Positions 22,796 through 28,696 of a stretch of 36,218 bases of DNA are shown one piece after another. A program made the position numbers and the translations under genes. Where the stretch lies: IMG/VR virus record IMGVR_UViG_3300033148_003950, positions 1 to 36,218 of that record. One strand, 5' to 3'. The notes below the pieces were generated by a model. That model was not told where the DNA came from. It was given only the letters and a program-made list of their open reading frames with translations, and made no database searches. Source of the DNA: a virus. How positions within the stretch are numbered: the first letter of the stretch is position 1; every line of letters begins with the position of its first letter.

Positions 22796-22831
22796 GTTAA
22801 TATTATATCTATCCAAATATCCAAATGTCAA
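22795..22831 (-). promoter_or_regulatory. Consensus sigma70 promoter giving a possibly leaderless mRNA
   Basis: TTGACA (22826-22831), an 18-base spacer, and TATAAT (22802-22807) on the minus strand, both boxes perfect. Start of transcription is expected at about 22795, which is the ATG of the dUTPase-fold gene. No Shine-Dalgarno precedes that ATG. This suggests constitutive expression from the lysogen. Confidence 0.88.
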
Positions 22832-22833
22832 TT

Positions 22834-23007
22834 CTAATGTTTTTTCCGAAAAAATATCCATCTGCCACAATGCTTGCACCGGGTGTATATTTTTTCCGCC
22901 TGAGCCTCCATAAGAGGCTTTTTGCACTTTGGACACCGAATCACCGGGCCTGCATCAACCTCAAAACGCTCTTCTCTAACCTTGGCGCTGTATCCCGGGT
23001 TAAGCAT
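22834..23007 (-). CDS. com: Com-like zinc finger protein
   Basis: A 57-residue protein with the pattern IRCPKCKKPLMEAQAEKIYTRCKHCGRWIFF: two CxxC pairs, as in Mu Com, a zinc-finger protein that binds mRNA and switches on translation of the adjacent mom gene. ATG 23007 follows AGAAGGACAATA. In Mu, com overlaps mom. Here the next gene is the dUTPase-fold moron, whose frame is open across the com end, and no Mom homologue is seen. Either Com has a new target or it is a relic. The AT-rich last part (RWIFFRKKH) runs into the moron promoter. Confidence 0.8.
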   Translation of the reverse strand: MLNPGYSAKVREERFEVDAGPVIRCPKCKKPLMEAQAEKIYTRCKHCGRWIFFRKKH

Positions 23008-23020
23008 TATTGTCCTTCTG

Positions 23021-23470
23021 CTACCACTTCGGCTTTTTCCCGCCATCATACGACTTTGCCATGCCCGCCTCCAGGAGCATCCGGGCCAGCGACTTTCCGT
23101 CCACATAAACGTCTGCCACAATGCGGAAATACTTACCCCGCCTCATGTTCCGCAACTCAATCCTTTTAGCGGCCCTCAATTTACCGACCGTAAACATCTT
23201 GGCCTGCCGGGCCAGCTCCCGGATCTCCGGACGCGAGTCTCTCATCTCCGGTGTATCAATCCCGTTGATCCTGATCCCGATCCTGTGGCCTATAATCGGC
23301 GGCCATCCCGCGATATTGCATCGAAACGTGTCCCCGTCATAGACAGACGTGACCTGCTCGACAACAGCATCGCCATAAGTTTTCTTTGATCCTGCCTCCG
23401 CAATCCCGCAGAAAAGCACTGCTAAAACAGCGATAAGCCAATAACCTGCTCGTCTATATTTTTTTGACAT
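23021..23470 (-). CDS. Secreted staphylococcal-nuclease-like (thermonuclease) protein
   Basis: A 149-residue protein with an N-terminal signal peptide (MSKKYRRAGYWLIAVLAVLFCGIAEAG). The SNase motifs follow: VYDGDTFRCN, IRINGIDTPEMRDSRPEI (Arg and Asp/Glu of the active site), AKMFTVGKLRAAKRIEL and RIVADVYVDGKSLARMLLEAGMA. All key parts appear present, so it is probably an active nuclease exported to the periplasm or outside. ATG 23470 has AGGAT upstream and overlaps the previous gene by 17 bases. It sits in the early/middle operon. It may degrade competing or infecting DNA. Confidence 0.85.
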   Translation of the reverse strand: MSKKYRRAGYWLIAVLAVLFCGIAEAGSKKTYGDAVVEQVTSVYDGDTFRCNIAGWPPIIGHRIGIRINGIDTPEMRDSRPEIRELARQAKMFTVGKLRAAKRIELRNMRRGKYFRIVADVYVDGKSLARMLLEAGMAKSYDGGKKPKW

Positions 23471-23636
23471 CAGATATCCTGTACGCCACATTATACGACC
23501 TCCCATGATAATTCACGCGAACCATGCAAAACGGCGGTTTTATTATAGTGATTTTTCCCTGGTTTGTCTTCCATCTATGATGCCTCGATTTCGGCACCTC
23601 CACCCAGTCCCCGGTTTTCAATTCCTGATCATTCAT
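23454..23636 (-). CDS. Small SH3-like hypothetical protein
   Basis: A 60-residue protein (MNDQELKTGDWVEVPKSRHHRWKTNQGKITIIKPPFCMVRVNYHGRS). Alternating strands and the pattern 'GDWVEV...GKITII...VRVNY' suggest a small SH3- or KOW-like beta barrel, seen in nucleic-acid-associated proteins. It lies one base after GemA's stop and overlaps the nuclease gene. Family not recognised, function unknown. Confidence 0.65.
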   Translation of the reverse strand: MNDQELKTGDWVEVPKSRHHRWKTNQGKITIIKPPFCMVRVNYHGRSYNVAYRISDVKKI

Positions 23637-24095
23637 TCAACCTCCCTGCTTGCCCTCCGTCAGGCCCTGAGCCCGTCGAAGGGCTATCTTCTTTATCGCT
23701 TCTATCACACCCTGGGCCTGCTCAAAAGTCAAAAAATTCTCATGGTCCACCCGGAACCGCTTTTTCAGAAAGCCCCTTAGTGCCTTCAGCTCTTTTCCGT
23801 GCTCATAATAACTGCCGCCAAGCGACCACCAGCTCGCGTATATCTTCCGTATCATTTTGTTTGTCGCCATTCCCGGCCTATGTTCCAACTTTGAACCCCT
23901 GAACCGTGAACTTTGAACCTTGAACCCACATTTTTCAAAATGCTTCATCACCGCCTTGAACCCCTCGTAATCCAGGTCTTTGGCAGACCGCACTCCTGCA
24001 TTGGCTTCCAGCGCGTCCCGGTACATGTCGTCATCCAAAGCCAACTGGCCCTTGGCTACATGCAGCACCGCAATCTTTTTCTTGCCTATTCCCAT
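23637..24095 (-). CDS. gemA: GemA-like regulator (DUF1018, Mu gp16)
   Basis: A 152-residue protein. The N-terminal part KIAVLHVAKGQLALDDDMYRDALEANAGVRSAKDLDYEGFKAVMKHFEKCGFK and the C-terminal part IRKIYASWWSLGG, FLKKRFRVDHENFLTFEQAQGVIEAIKKIALRR are characteristic of the GemA/gp16 family. In Mu it modulates host gene expression and DNA supercoiling early in infection. The linker between the two parts (VQSSRFRGSKLEHRP) is encoded by a TGAACYY heptamer array. The end (RAQGLTEGKQGG) is encoded by a REP-like repeat. ATG 24095 overlaps the upstream stop. Confidence 0.88.
   Translation of the reverse strand: MGIGKKKIAVLHVAKGQLALDDDMYRDALEANAGVRSAKDLDYEGFKAVMKHFEKCGFKVQSSRFRGSKLEHRPGMATNKMIRKIYASWWSLGGSYYEHGKELKALRGFLKKRFRVDHENFLTFEQAQGVIEAIKKIALRRAQGLTEGKQGG
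23661..23684. repeat. REP-like palindrome at the end of gemA
   Basis: GCCCTGAG (23664-23671) and TCGAAGGGC (23676-23684) form a palindrome. Motifs like 'GCCCTTCGAC..GCTCAGGGC' are very widespread in bacterial genomes. A partial copy (GTCAGGCCCTGAGCTTGCC) is near 24996-25014. It is translated as the C-terminal extension of GemA. Confidence 0.7.
23900..23927. repeat. Heptamer-period array inside gemA
   Basis: TGAACCG, TGAACTT, TGAACCT, TGAACCC: four 7-base units inside the coding region, in the linker between the two conserved parts of the protein. The 28-base array keeps the frame open. Confidence 0.85.
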
Positions 24096-24775
24096 TAGCC
24101 CCCCAGGCTCTTAACCAGGACCTCTAACTCGGACACCCTGGACTGGATCATGTGCAACCTCTCTTTCGGCAGCAAAACCGATCCGTATTTTGCCCCGATT
24201 TTTCTCAAACCATCTGCAAATTTATCCGGGTTTTCAAGCATTCGCTCCATAAATGAGTCAACCACTTCGATGGGTGTCGGCAGCCCGGCCTTTGGCCTGA
24301 TCCTTAGCGTGTGATCGGTCTTATCTACCAGCTCCTCAAACTCAAAGGAAAGCTGCGCTACCATATCGACCATCGCGCTCTGTTTACCTCGAGACGCCTT
24401 AACCAGACCGGTGAGCCCGCGTTTACGGAACGTGTCATAAAATTCCGCTGCCTCCTCCTCGTTCTCCGCGATCCAGTAACCTCCTTCGGAACCGGCCTTG
24501 GACAGCACGGGAACGCTTGTGTGATCCCGAAGCAGGTGATTGTGCATCTGCCGGACCCACCGTTTCCAGCGATTTAGAGGCTTCAGCATATCCCTCATAA
24601 TGTAGCGACCTTTAAACTCCCGCGCAAACTTGATGGCCAGATCATCAGCCGAAATCTTATGGTTCTCTCCCACATGTTTGGTCCAGAGTATCCCTAAAAA
24701 TTTACTCTCGGCGCGAGTTAATGTCTTATCATGGTACCCGGTCCGCAAATCAATTCCGAGATCCTCAGCTTTCAT
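24095..24775 (-). CDS. Hypothetical early-region protein, possibly DNA-binding
   Basis: A 226-residue protein. The N-terminal ~130 residues (LTRAESKFLGILWTKHVGENHKISADDLAIKF, RWVRQMHNHLLRDHTSVPVLSKAGSEGGYWIA) look like a winged-helix domain of the kind seen in phage regulators: helices, then a hairpin with a Gly-Gly turn. The C-terminal ~60 residues form a likely coiled coil (RLHMIQSRVSELEVLVKSLGG). It lies just before gemA, overlapping it by one base. It might be an operon regulator, but no family is recognised. Confidence 0.65.
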   Translation of the reverse strand: MKAEDLGIDLRTGYHDKTLTRAESKFLGILWTKHVGENHKISADDLAIKFAREFKGRYIMRDMLKPLNRWKRWVRQMHNHLLRDHTSVPVLSKAGSEGGYWIAENEEEAAEFYDTFRKRGLTGLVKASRGKQSAMVDMVAQLSFEFEELVDKTDHTLRIRPKAGLPTPIEVVDSFMERMLENPDKFADGLRKIGAKYGSVLLPKERLHMIQSRVSELEVLVKSLGG

Positions 24776-24784
24776 GATATCCTC

Positions 24785-24940
24785 CTACGCATTACCAGTG
24801 CGTATAGCCTCGATATATTCCGGATCTAAATATTCTCTCAGACAAAGGCCCGAATATTGGCCCTTTCGCCTCCACCATGTCCAAAATTTAACAGAGTGAT
24901 ACCAGTACCTAATATGCCTGACCCCCCATATTCGTTTCAT
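24785..24940 (-). CDS. Small Trp/Tyr-rich basic protein
   Basis: A 51-residue protein (MKRIWGVRHIRYWYHSVKFW, then RREYLDPEYIEAIRTGNA-like end). It is linked by an ATGA overlap (24937-24940) to the upstream gene and ends 9 bases before the next start. The aromatic, basic N-terminal half is unusual and may associate with membrane or RNA. I do not recognise it. Its support is the coupled start and the tight fit between genes. Confidence 0.6.
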   Translation of the reverse strand: MKRIWGVRHIRYWYHSVKFWTWWRRKGQYSGLCLREYLDPEYIEAIRTGNA

Positions 24941-25437
24941 GGCATCCCCCTTCTCGCAAAATCCCCATAAGCCACCGGCGCCAGGCCCCTGCCGTCAGGC
25001 CCTGAGCTTGCCCGCCGCTTATCTTCCCGCTTCTGTTCCTCGCGCGCGGTCAACCCCTCGGCGCTGATACGCTCCGCCCCGTTGAGCAGTATCTTTTTGA
25101 GATACTTATGATTTTGAAATCCGTATTTTTCCAGGTTACACACGGTTGCGAGCGCCTCCACGATCTGTCGCTTATCAGTCCGGTACCTTTTGCCCTGCAC
25201 CTCAAACTCACCAGTCTCCCAAAGCCTGACCAGGCCCCTAAGATGCCTTGCCCGCTTTTTCAGCGTGATCCGGCTGCCCTGTTTCTGCCGGAATGAGTCC
25301 AGGTATTCGTTTGCCAGCGTCCAGGCCGTTCCGAGCCTGGCAGCTAATTCATTCCGCTCCCGGAACAGATCAGCCATCTCTACCTGGTCAAGGTCGAATG
25401 ATTTTTCACAATATGGGCATGTCAGCTTTTCAGTCAT
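24937..25437 (-). CDS. Zinc-ribbon early protein
   Basis: A 166-residue protein starting MTEKLTCPYCEKSFDLDQVEM: one CxxC near the N-terminus, so a zinc site would need ligands from elsewhere or a dimer. The middle (RARHLRGLVRLWETGEFEVQGKRYRTDKRQIVEALATV) is basic and helical, and the C-terminal end is Arg-rich (REEQKREDKRRASSGPDGRG), partly encoded by a GC-rich repeat. The start at 25437 overlaps the stop of the HD-like gene (TAATG). Function unknown. Confidence 0.65.
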   Translation of the reverse strand: MTEKLTCPYCEKSFDLDQVEMADLFRERNELAARLGTAWTLANEYLDSFRQKQGSRITLKKRARHLRGLVRLWETGEFEVQGKRYRTDKRQIVEALATVCNLEKYGFQNHKYLKKILLNGAERISAEGLTAREEQKREDKRRASSGPDGRGLAPVAYGDFARRGMP

Positions 25438-26105
25438 TACTCTTTTTTTAGATCCCTCAACGTATTGTCCACCCACGTCAAATCAACCTCCAACACATCC
25501 AGATCGAACTGATTATCCTTACCGTAATATCCAGTCCGCGCATTTTCGGCCAGCTCAAGCAATATTTCATGCGCCTTCTTTTGTAGGCTCATCAGATCAG
25601 GCGGCTCAGTTGTTTTTTTATTTATTAAATAAAGATCGTGACCATTAAGAGGGTTCGCTTTTTTCAGATTCTCTTTAACTATCCTCTCCCACTCTGGCGG
25701 CTTCGCCGCGTCGCTGTTGAAATCTTCAATCCAGTATGATAGCCAGCCCCACCATCGAGGCCGCACAAGGTTGGATATTTTATCTGCCCAAAAAAGATCA
25801 CTCCTCGGCAGGCCGGATTCCGTTGTATGCCCTGCACAAAACCACCAGGATTTCCAGGCCAATGACGGGAAGCCTAAGCGCAAGAAAAACCCTTGCGCAA
25901 TCTTTGCTCCCAATTCCCAATGTCCGTTTTTATCCCCTGAAAGGTAATCCCTGCCACAGATCCCGATATCATGCAGAACTATGCATATGATTTGCCATAA
26001 TTTCGGCCATCTCTTAAAATGAATTCTCCAGGCCAGGAGAACCCACAGAGGGTGCAAAAAGAACTGATGGCAGCCGATCAAATATGATTTTGTCCCTTCG
26101 GTCAT
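25437..26105 (-). CDS. HD-domain-like hydrolase of the early region
   Basis: A 222-residue protein with features of HD-superfamily phosphohydrolases: VLHDIG (His45-Asp46), HWELGAKIAQ near 62-71, FCAGHTTE (about 89-96) and RSDLFWADKISNLV (Asp103 and Asp108). HD proteins hydrolyse nucleotides or phosphate esters. The rest is Trp-rich (SLAWKSWWF, RPRWWGWLSYWIEDF), suggesting peripheral membrane contact. It overlaps the neighbouring genes at both ends. A role in nucleotide metabolism during replication, or in countering defence signals, is inference. Confidence 0.65.
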   Translation of the reverse strand: MTEGTKSYLIGCHQFFLHPLWVLLAWRIHFKRWPKLWQIICIVLHDIGICGRDYLSGDKNGHWELGAKIAQGFFLRLGFPSLAWKSWWFCAGHTTESGLPRSDLFWADKISNLVRPRWWGWLSYWIEDFNSDAAKPPEWERIVKENLKKANPLNGHDLYLINKKTTEPPDLMSLQKKAHEILLELAENARTGYYGKDNQFDLDVLEVDLTWVDNTLRDLKKE

Positions 26106-26301
26106 TACGCTGCTTTCCTCTCAAGCCGTCCCAGCCAGCGCTTGCCCGCCTGCGGGTTAAGCCAGTACCACACATAAGACCAGGCCGTGCCCCCGCACTT
26201 TGGACATGTGCTGGACCCCTCAAAGAACTCTTTGCAATCATGACAATACTTTCTCCCTTCGGTCTTCAGCCTTCAACCTTCAGGCTTGTCTTCCTCACCA
26301 T
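26105..26301 (-). pseudogene. Zinc-ribbon gene out of frame with its start across a heptamer array
   Basis: The frame ending at TAA 26105 encodes KYCHDCKEFF, STCPKCGGTAW and WYWLNPQAGKRWLGRLERKAA: two CxxC pairs forming a compact zinc ribbon. It has no ATG, GTG or TTG start after its upstream stop. ATG 26301, next to the upstream gene's stop, begins a frame that ends after 11 codons within the array GTTGAAG, GCTGAAG, ACCGAAG. Adding one 7-base unit or losing two would fuse the start to the zinc ribbon. So it is a broken or switchable gene. The reading frames were checked by eye. Confidence 0.6.
26254..26283. repeat. Heptamer-period array in the zinc-ribbon gene
   Basis: On the plus strand: GGTCTTC, AGCCTTC, AACCTTC, then AGGC, period 7. 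It separates the likely start codon from the zinc-ribbon frame. Confidence 0.8.
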
Positions 26302-26513
26302 ACATTCTCCTCCAGGTACCTAACCGCCGCCTCAAACGCCTCCTCGTATCCCTCGCCTATGCGGCGATATAAATCTCGCTGCATATCCCGAGGCAGGGCC
26401 TTATAACACCGATAGCAAAACGATTTTCCTCTTGCCTTCGATCTCTCGCAAAGGCATTGCTCGCTATCAAGTTCCTTGATGTACCACTCTAAGTCTTTTT
26501 CAGCCTGTCTCAT
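26295..26513 (-). CDS. Small Cys-rich protein
   Basis: A 72-residue protein with four cysteines: QCLCERSK and FCYRCYKALPRDMQ, a CxC plus CxxC arrangement suited to one zinc ion. The rest is helical and acidic (RRIGEGYEEAFEAAVRYLEENVW). It overlaps the upstream gene by 14 bases. Small zinc proteins with 'CYRCYxxLP' occur in Mu-like and other prophage early regions. Function unknown. Confidence 0.7.
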   Translation of the reverse strand: MRQAEKDLEWYIKELDSEQCLCERSKARGKSFCYRCYKALPRDMQRDLYRRIGEGYEEAFEAAVRYLEENVW

Positions 26514-26742
26514 CCTTCATATCCTCTTGCAGCGTATACAGCAGATCCATCACCTGTGTGCCCATCTTTTCCCGTGCCTGTAGGTATAGTTTTACAGCGG
26601 TGTGCAGCGCCCGGCTCACATCGTTCTCCTCCGGATCAGGAAAACAAATATCAATAAATGTTATAAGATTTCCATTGGCGCTGCGTTCATCATGCACATG
26701 ATTGTAAACCATCTCAAAACACTGCTTCTGCTTATCGTTCAT
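26500..26742 (-). CDS. Small helical hypothetical protein
   Basis: An 80-residue acidic protein (MNDKQKQCFEMVYNHVHDERSANGNLITF, then DVSRALHTAVKLYLQAREKMGTQVMDLLYTLQ). It appears all-helical. It lies between the 57-residue gene and the Cys-rich gene in a tight operon. There is no signal peptide and no recognised family. Confidence 0.65.
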   Translation of the reverse strand: MNDKQKQCFEMVYNHVHDERSANGNLITFIDICFPDPEENDVSRALHTAVKLYLQAREKMGTQVMDLLYTLQEDMKDETG

Positions 26743-26778
26743 TGTTTGCCTTCCCTCCCGTCCGTTTCAGGTGGGCGG

Positions 26779-26952
26779 TTAGCCATCGCTTGCCCAAAGA
26801 CTTAACTCTTCGTCTGCTGCATCTTCTGGGTTGTCAGTGTAATCATGGCAGCTCGTTCCTGCATTTAGTATATCTATGGCCTCTTGGTGGGTACAATTGC
26901 CGCGCTCTCTCAACCGCTCCATATATCGTTCACGCCATTTCTCTTTGTTCAT
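26779..26952 (-). CDS. Small acidic hypothetical protein
   Basis: A 57-residue frame (MNKEKWRERYMERLRERGNC, followed by a helix and the acidic end DNPEDAADEELSLWASDG). ATG 26952 shares the context GGCAAACAATGAA with the start of the 80-residue gene downstream (26742), which suggests a real, repeated translation start. It fills an otherwise empty gap in the operon. No family recognised. Confidence 0.6.
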   Translation of the reverse strand: MNKEKWRERYMERLRERGNCTHQEAIDILNAGTSCHDYTDNPEDAADEELSLWASDG

Positions 26953-27001
26953 TGTTTGCCTCTGTGCCTCTGTGTGCTCTGTGAGAGACTGTTTTTTCCT
27001 T

Positions 27002-27316
27002 TCAGCTTTGAGCCTTGAGCTGCTTGTCCGCCATAGTTTTAACGAAGGCGGATGAGCTCTCCTCCCTGGTCATCACACTCACCGCCACATTCTTTTTCTC
27101 ATCCACTTTAATAATGATATTGAGATCCCTGATCCAATACAGTGCTAACACGCGATACTTCCTGCCCCTGGTAGTATAAAGATCGCGGCATTTCTGGAGG
27201 AATTTAGTGTCAAGCCGGTTCACCATTTTCTCAATCTCCTCCGGAGGTGGTACCGGTCCGCCGACCCGCTCCTCCCATCGCTCGCGAAAATGCCGAGACA
27301 ACTCCAACATGGACAC
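27002..27316 (-). CDS. Hypothetical protein with repeat-derived C-terminus
   Basis: A 104-residue protein. Residues 1-85 look folded: MLELSRHFRERWEERVGGPVPPPEEIEKMVN, then TRGRKYRVLALYWIRDLNIIIKVDEKKNVAVSVMTRE, an 'ERW..R' start and strands that resemble small phage barrel/RelE-like domains ('hFxxRWxeRvg' occurs in many prophage proteins). The last ~15 residues (FVKTMADKQLKAQS) are encoded by a palindromic repeat (27025-27053) and a heptamer array (27006-27022). Toxin-like function is only a guess. Confidence 0.65.
   Translation of the reverse strand: MSMLELSRHFRERWEERVGGPVPPPEEIEKMVNRLDTKFLQKCRDLYTTRGRKYRVLALYWIRDLNIIIKVDEKKNVAVSVMTREESSSAFVKTMADKQLKAQS
27006..27053. repeat. Heptamer array plus TGTCCGCC palindrome at a gene end
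   Basis: CTTTGAG, CCTTGAG (27006-27019), then TCCGCC (27027-27032) with GGCGGA (27047-27052). The TGTCCGCCATAG edge is the same as at 10282. The element is translated as the C-terminal end of the upstream gene. Confidence 0.75.
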
Positions 27317-27330
27317 ACCAAGTTCCCGTC

Positions 27331-27352
27331 ATTCCGGCCCCCGAGCCGGAAT
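27331..27352. repeat. REP/NEMIS-like palindrome
   Basis: ATTCCGGC (27331-27338) with GCCGGAAT (27345-27352), flanked by CGTC and CCAG. The pattern 'CGTCATTCC...GGAATCCAG' is a widespread bacterial intergenic repeat, here between two early genes of the phage. Confidence 0.75.
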
Positions 27353-27357
27353 CCAGT

Positions 27358-27465
27358 TCACAACCCTGCGTACCTTGTAACCCGCCTTATTCTCCGACCC
27401 TTAAGCAGGCCGTAAACTCCATATCCGATAAGCCCTAAGCCTAAAACCAAAGCAACCCAGATCAT
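27358..27465 (-). CDS. Tiny single-span membrane protein
   Basis: A 35-residue frame: MIWVALVLGLGLIGYGVYGLL followed by the basic tail KGRRIRRVTRYAGL (read as two adjoining parts). It has one clear transmembrane segment with positive charges on the inside. ATG 27465 is preceded by GAGGGGATTAG, a good ribosome site, 10 bases after the upstream gene. Its size and topology fit small phage membrane effectors. Confidence 0.65.
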   Translation of the reverse strand: MIWVALVLGLGLIGYGVYGLLKGRRIRRVTRYAGL

Positions 27466-27474
27466 CTAATCCCC

Positions 27475-27690
27475 TCAAATCTCAACGGTATCAATTGTTT
27501 TCGGATTACGCGGTGGGTCGGGCTTTAATTCATATTTTGCGTTTTTGATACAGCCGTCCGGTGTATCGCTGCCAGACAGCGTTACGCGATTCCATATGCA
27601 AAATATTCCCAACCGGCTTAATAACCCTGATCGATAAGCAAAGTATCGCTCTCCATGCTTGTACGTTTCTCTTATTATCAAAATTTTCAT
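27475..27690 (-). CDS. Small hypothetical protein
   Basis: A 71-residue protein (MKILIIRETYKHGERYFAYR, later SRLGIFCIWNRVTLSGSDTPDG and KYELKPDPPRN). Strand-rich, without a membrane segment. ATG 27690 follows AGGGAGGCAAT; a longer frame from 27714 is less likely. No family recognised. Confidence 0.6.
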   Translation of the reverse strand: MKILIIRETYKHGERYFAYRSGLLSRLGIFCIWNRVTLSGSDTPDGCIKNAKYELKPDPPRNPKTIDTVEI

Positions 27691-27700
27691 ATTGCCTCCC

Positions 27701-27895
27701 TTAAGCCTTCTCAAACTGTTTACATGCTGGATGATAGATATAAATCACATGGCCGAAATGATCCGATTCAAAATTCTCACAAAGCCCTATATCATCACGA
27801 CCTTCAGCCCTTACTTTAGAAATATGAGCGCATTCCCTGCATTCCTCGGTAATCCTCTTCTCAACTCCCCGTTCCATATATTTCAGGCATGTCAT
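27701..27895 (-). CDS. Small Cys-rich protein, copy 2 of a duplicated pair
   Basis: A 64-residue protein, MTCLKYMERGVEKRITEECRECAHI, then LCENFESDHFGHVIYIYHPACKQFEKA. Cys3, Cys19 and Cys22 (CxxC), a Cys near 40 and the final PACKQF Cys could bind zinc. It is clearly paralogous to the gene at 28697-28906, and the first 43 bases around both starts are identical. Its ATG overlaps the TGA of the 267-residue gene (ATGA). Function unknown. Confidence 0.75.
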   Translation of the reverse strand: MTCLKYMERGVEKRITEECRECAHISKVRAEGRDDIGLCENFESDHFGHVIYIYHPACKQFEKA

Positions 27896-27903
27896 GCGCT
27901 CGC
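27861..27903. repeat. 43-bp exact direct repeat, copy 2
   Basis: Identical to 28872-28914. It covers the last codons of the upstream gene, the ATGA junction and the first 11 codons of the Cys-rich gene. Confidence 0.9.
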
Positions 27904-28695
27904 CACCAGGGTATAATCCTTCATCACTATCCCCTTTTGGTTTTGACCTCTCACGTGTGCGTCCCACCAATACAGCCCGTCAAATTTACCGAATAAAGGT
28001 TTTTCCTTTGTGAATTCTTTGAAATGCCCTCGGCATAAATGCAATCTGTTATGGTTCCCGTTTGCGGTCGTGCTTGCCCCGGATTTTCCTGGTACTTTAA
28101 TTTTTAGGACATGATAATCGAAGATCTCGGTAAGCCCTTTCAGGCCGCGTTTTTTATTGAGCTTGGTCGGTGCTGTTAATTTTTCTGTCTCAATGTTTTT
28201 GCAATTCAATAAAATAAGAAAGACCCAGGCATCTAAAAACATATAGTAAGCATCGTTAATTATTTGATGCCCCAACTGGTCTGGCATTGCCGAGCTCATG
28301 GAATTTAAAAGGTAGGCTTTTGGCTCTACAATGTTTTCTTCAACCTTCCAATATACACCGCCAAGCCACTGATGGGCTTCCTGTGTTTTAGCAAACGAAA
28401 AAATCCAACAGACATTTTCAATCTGTTGCATTAAAAACCCCGCCTTAACTGGCCTGCCTGTTTCTTCACCCTGGCGCCGGTAATCAAACCAGCAGACCTT
28501 GTAAGGTAATTTGGCATATACTTTGGCAAGTGGTTTTATTTCGTGTGCGCTGCTCTGAGATAATGGTAATGGTTCAATGTCTCCCATGTGAAATTTTTGT
28601 GATAAATTAATATTCTTTAGAAAAAAATCTCCCGCGTCATCACCATAAATTACTTTATATTTTAATATGTCTTCTATCACCTGATGCGCATACAT
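27892..28695 (-). CDS. Unknown phage protein with C-terminal RGHF...YWW..HVRG motif
   Basis: A 267-residue protein starting MYAHQVIEDILKYKVIYGDD; ATG 28695 follows GAGAGGGCTTAAA. The N-terminal two-thirds are mixed helix/strand. The C-terminal ~55 residues hold HNRLHLCRGHFKEF, KPLFGKFDGLYWWDAHVRG and IVMKDY. I have seen this RGHF/YWW/HVRG pattern at the ends of hypothetical phage proteins but cannot name a family. The gene sits between two copies of a duplicated Cys-rich gene, so it may have been inserted or exchanged. The longer frame to 28770 overlaps the upstream gene and is not favoured. Confidence 0.65.
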   Translation of the reverse strand: MYAHQVIEDILKYKVIYGDDAGDFFLKNINLSQKFHMGDIEPLPLSQSSAHEIKPLAKVYAKLPYKVCWFDYRRQGEETGRPVKAGFLMQQIENVCWIFSFAKTQEAHQWLGGVYWKVEENIVEPKAYLLNSMSSAMPDQLGHQIINDAYYMFLDAWVFLILLNCKNIETEKLTAPTKLNKKRGLKGLTEIFDYHVLKIKVPGKSGASTTANGNHNRLHLCRGHFKEFTKEKPLFGKFDGLYWWDAHVRGQNQKGIVMKDYTLVASA

Positions 28696-28696
28696 T

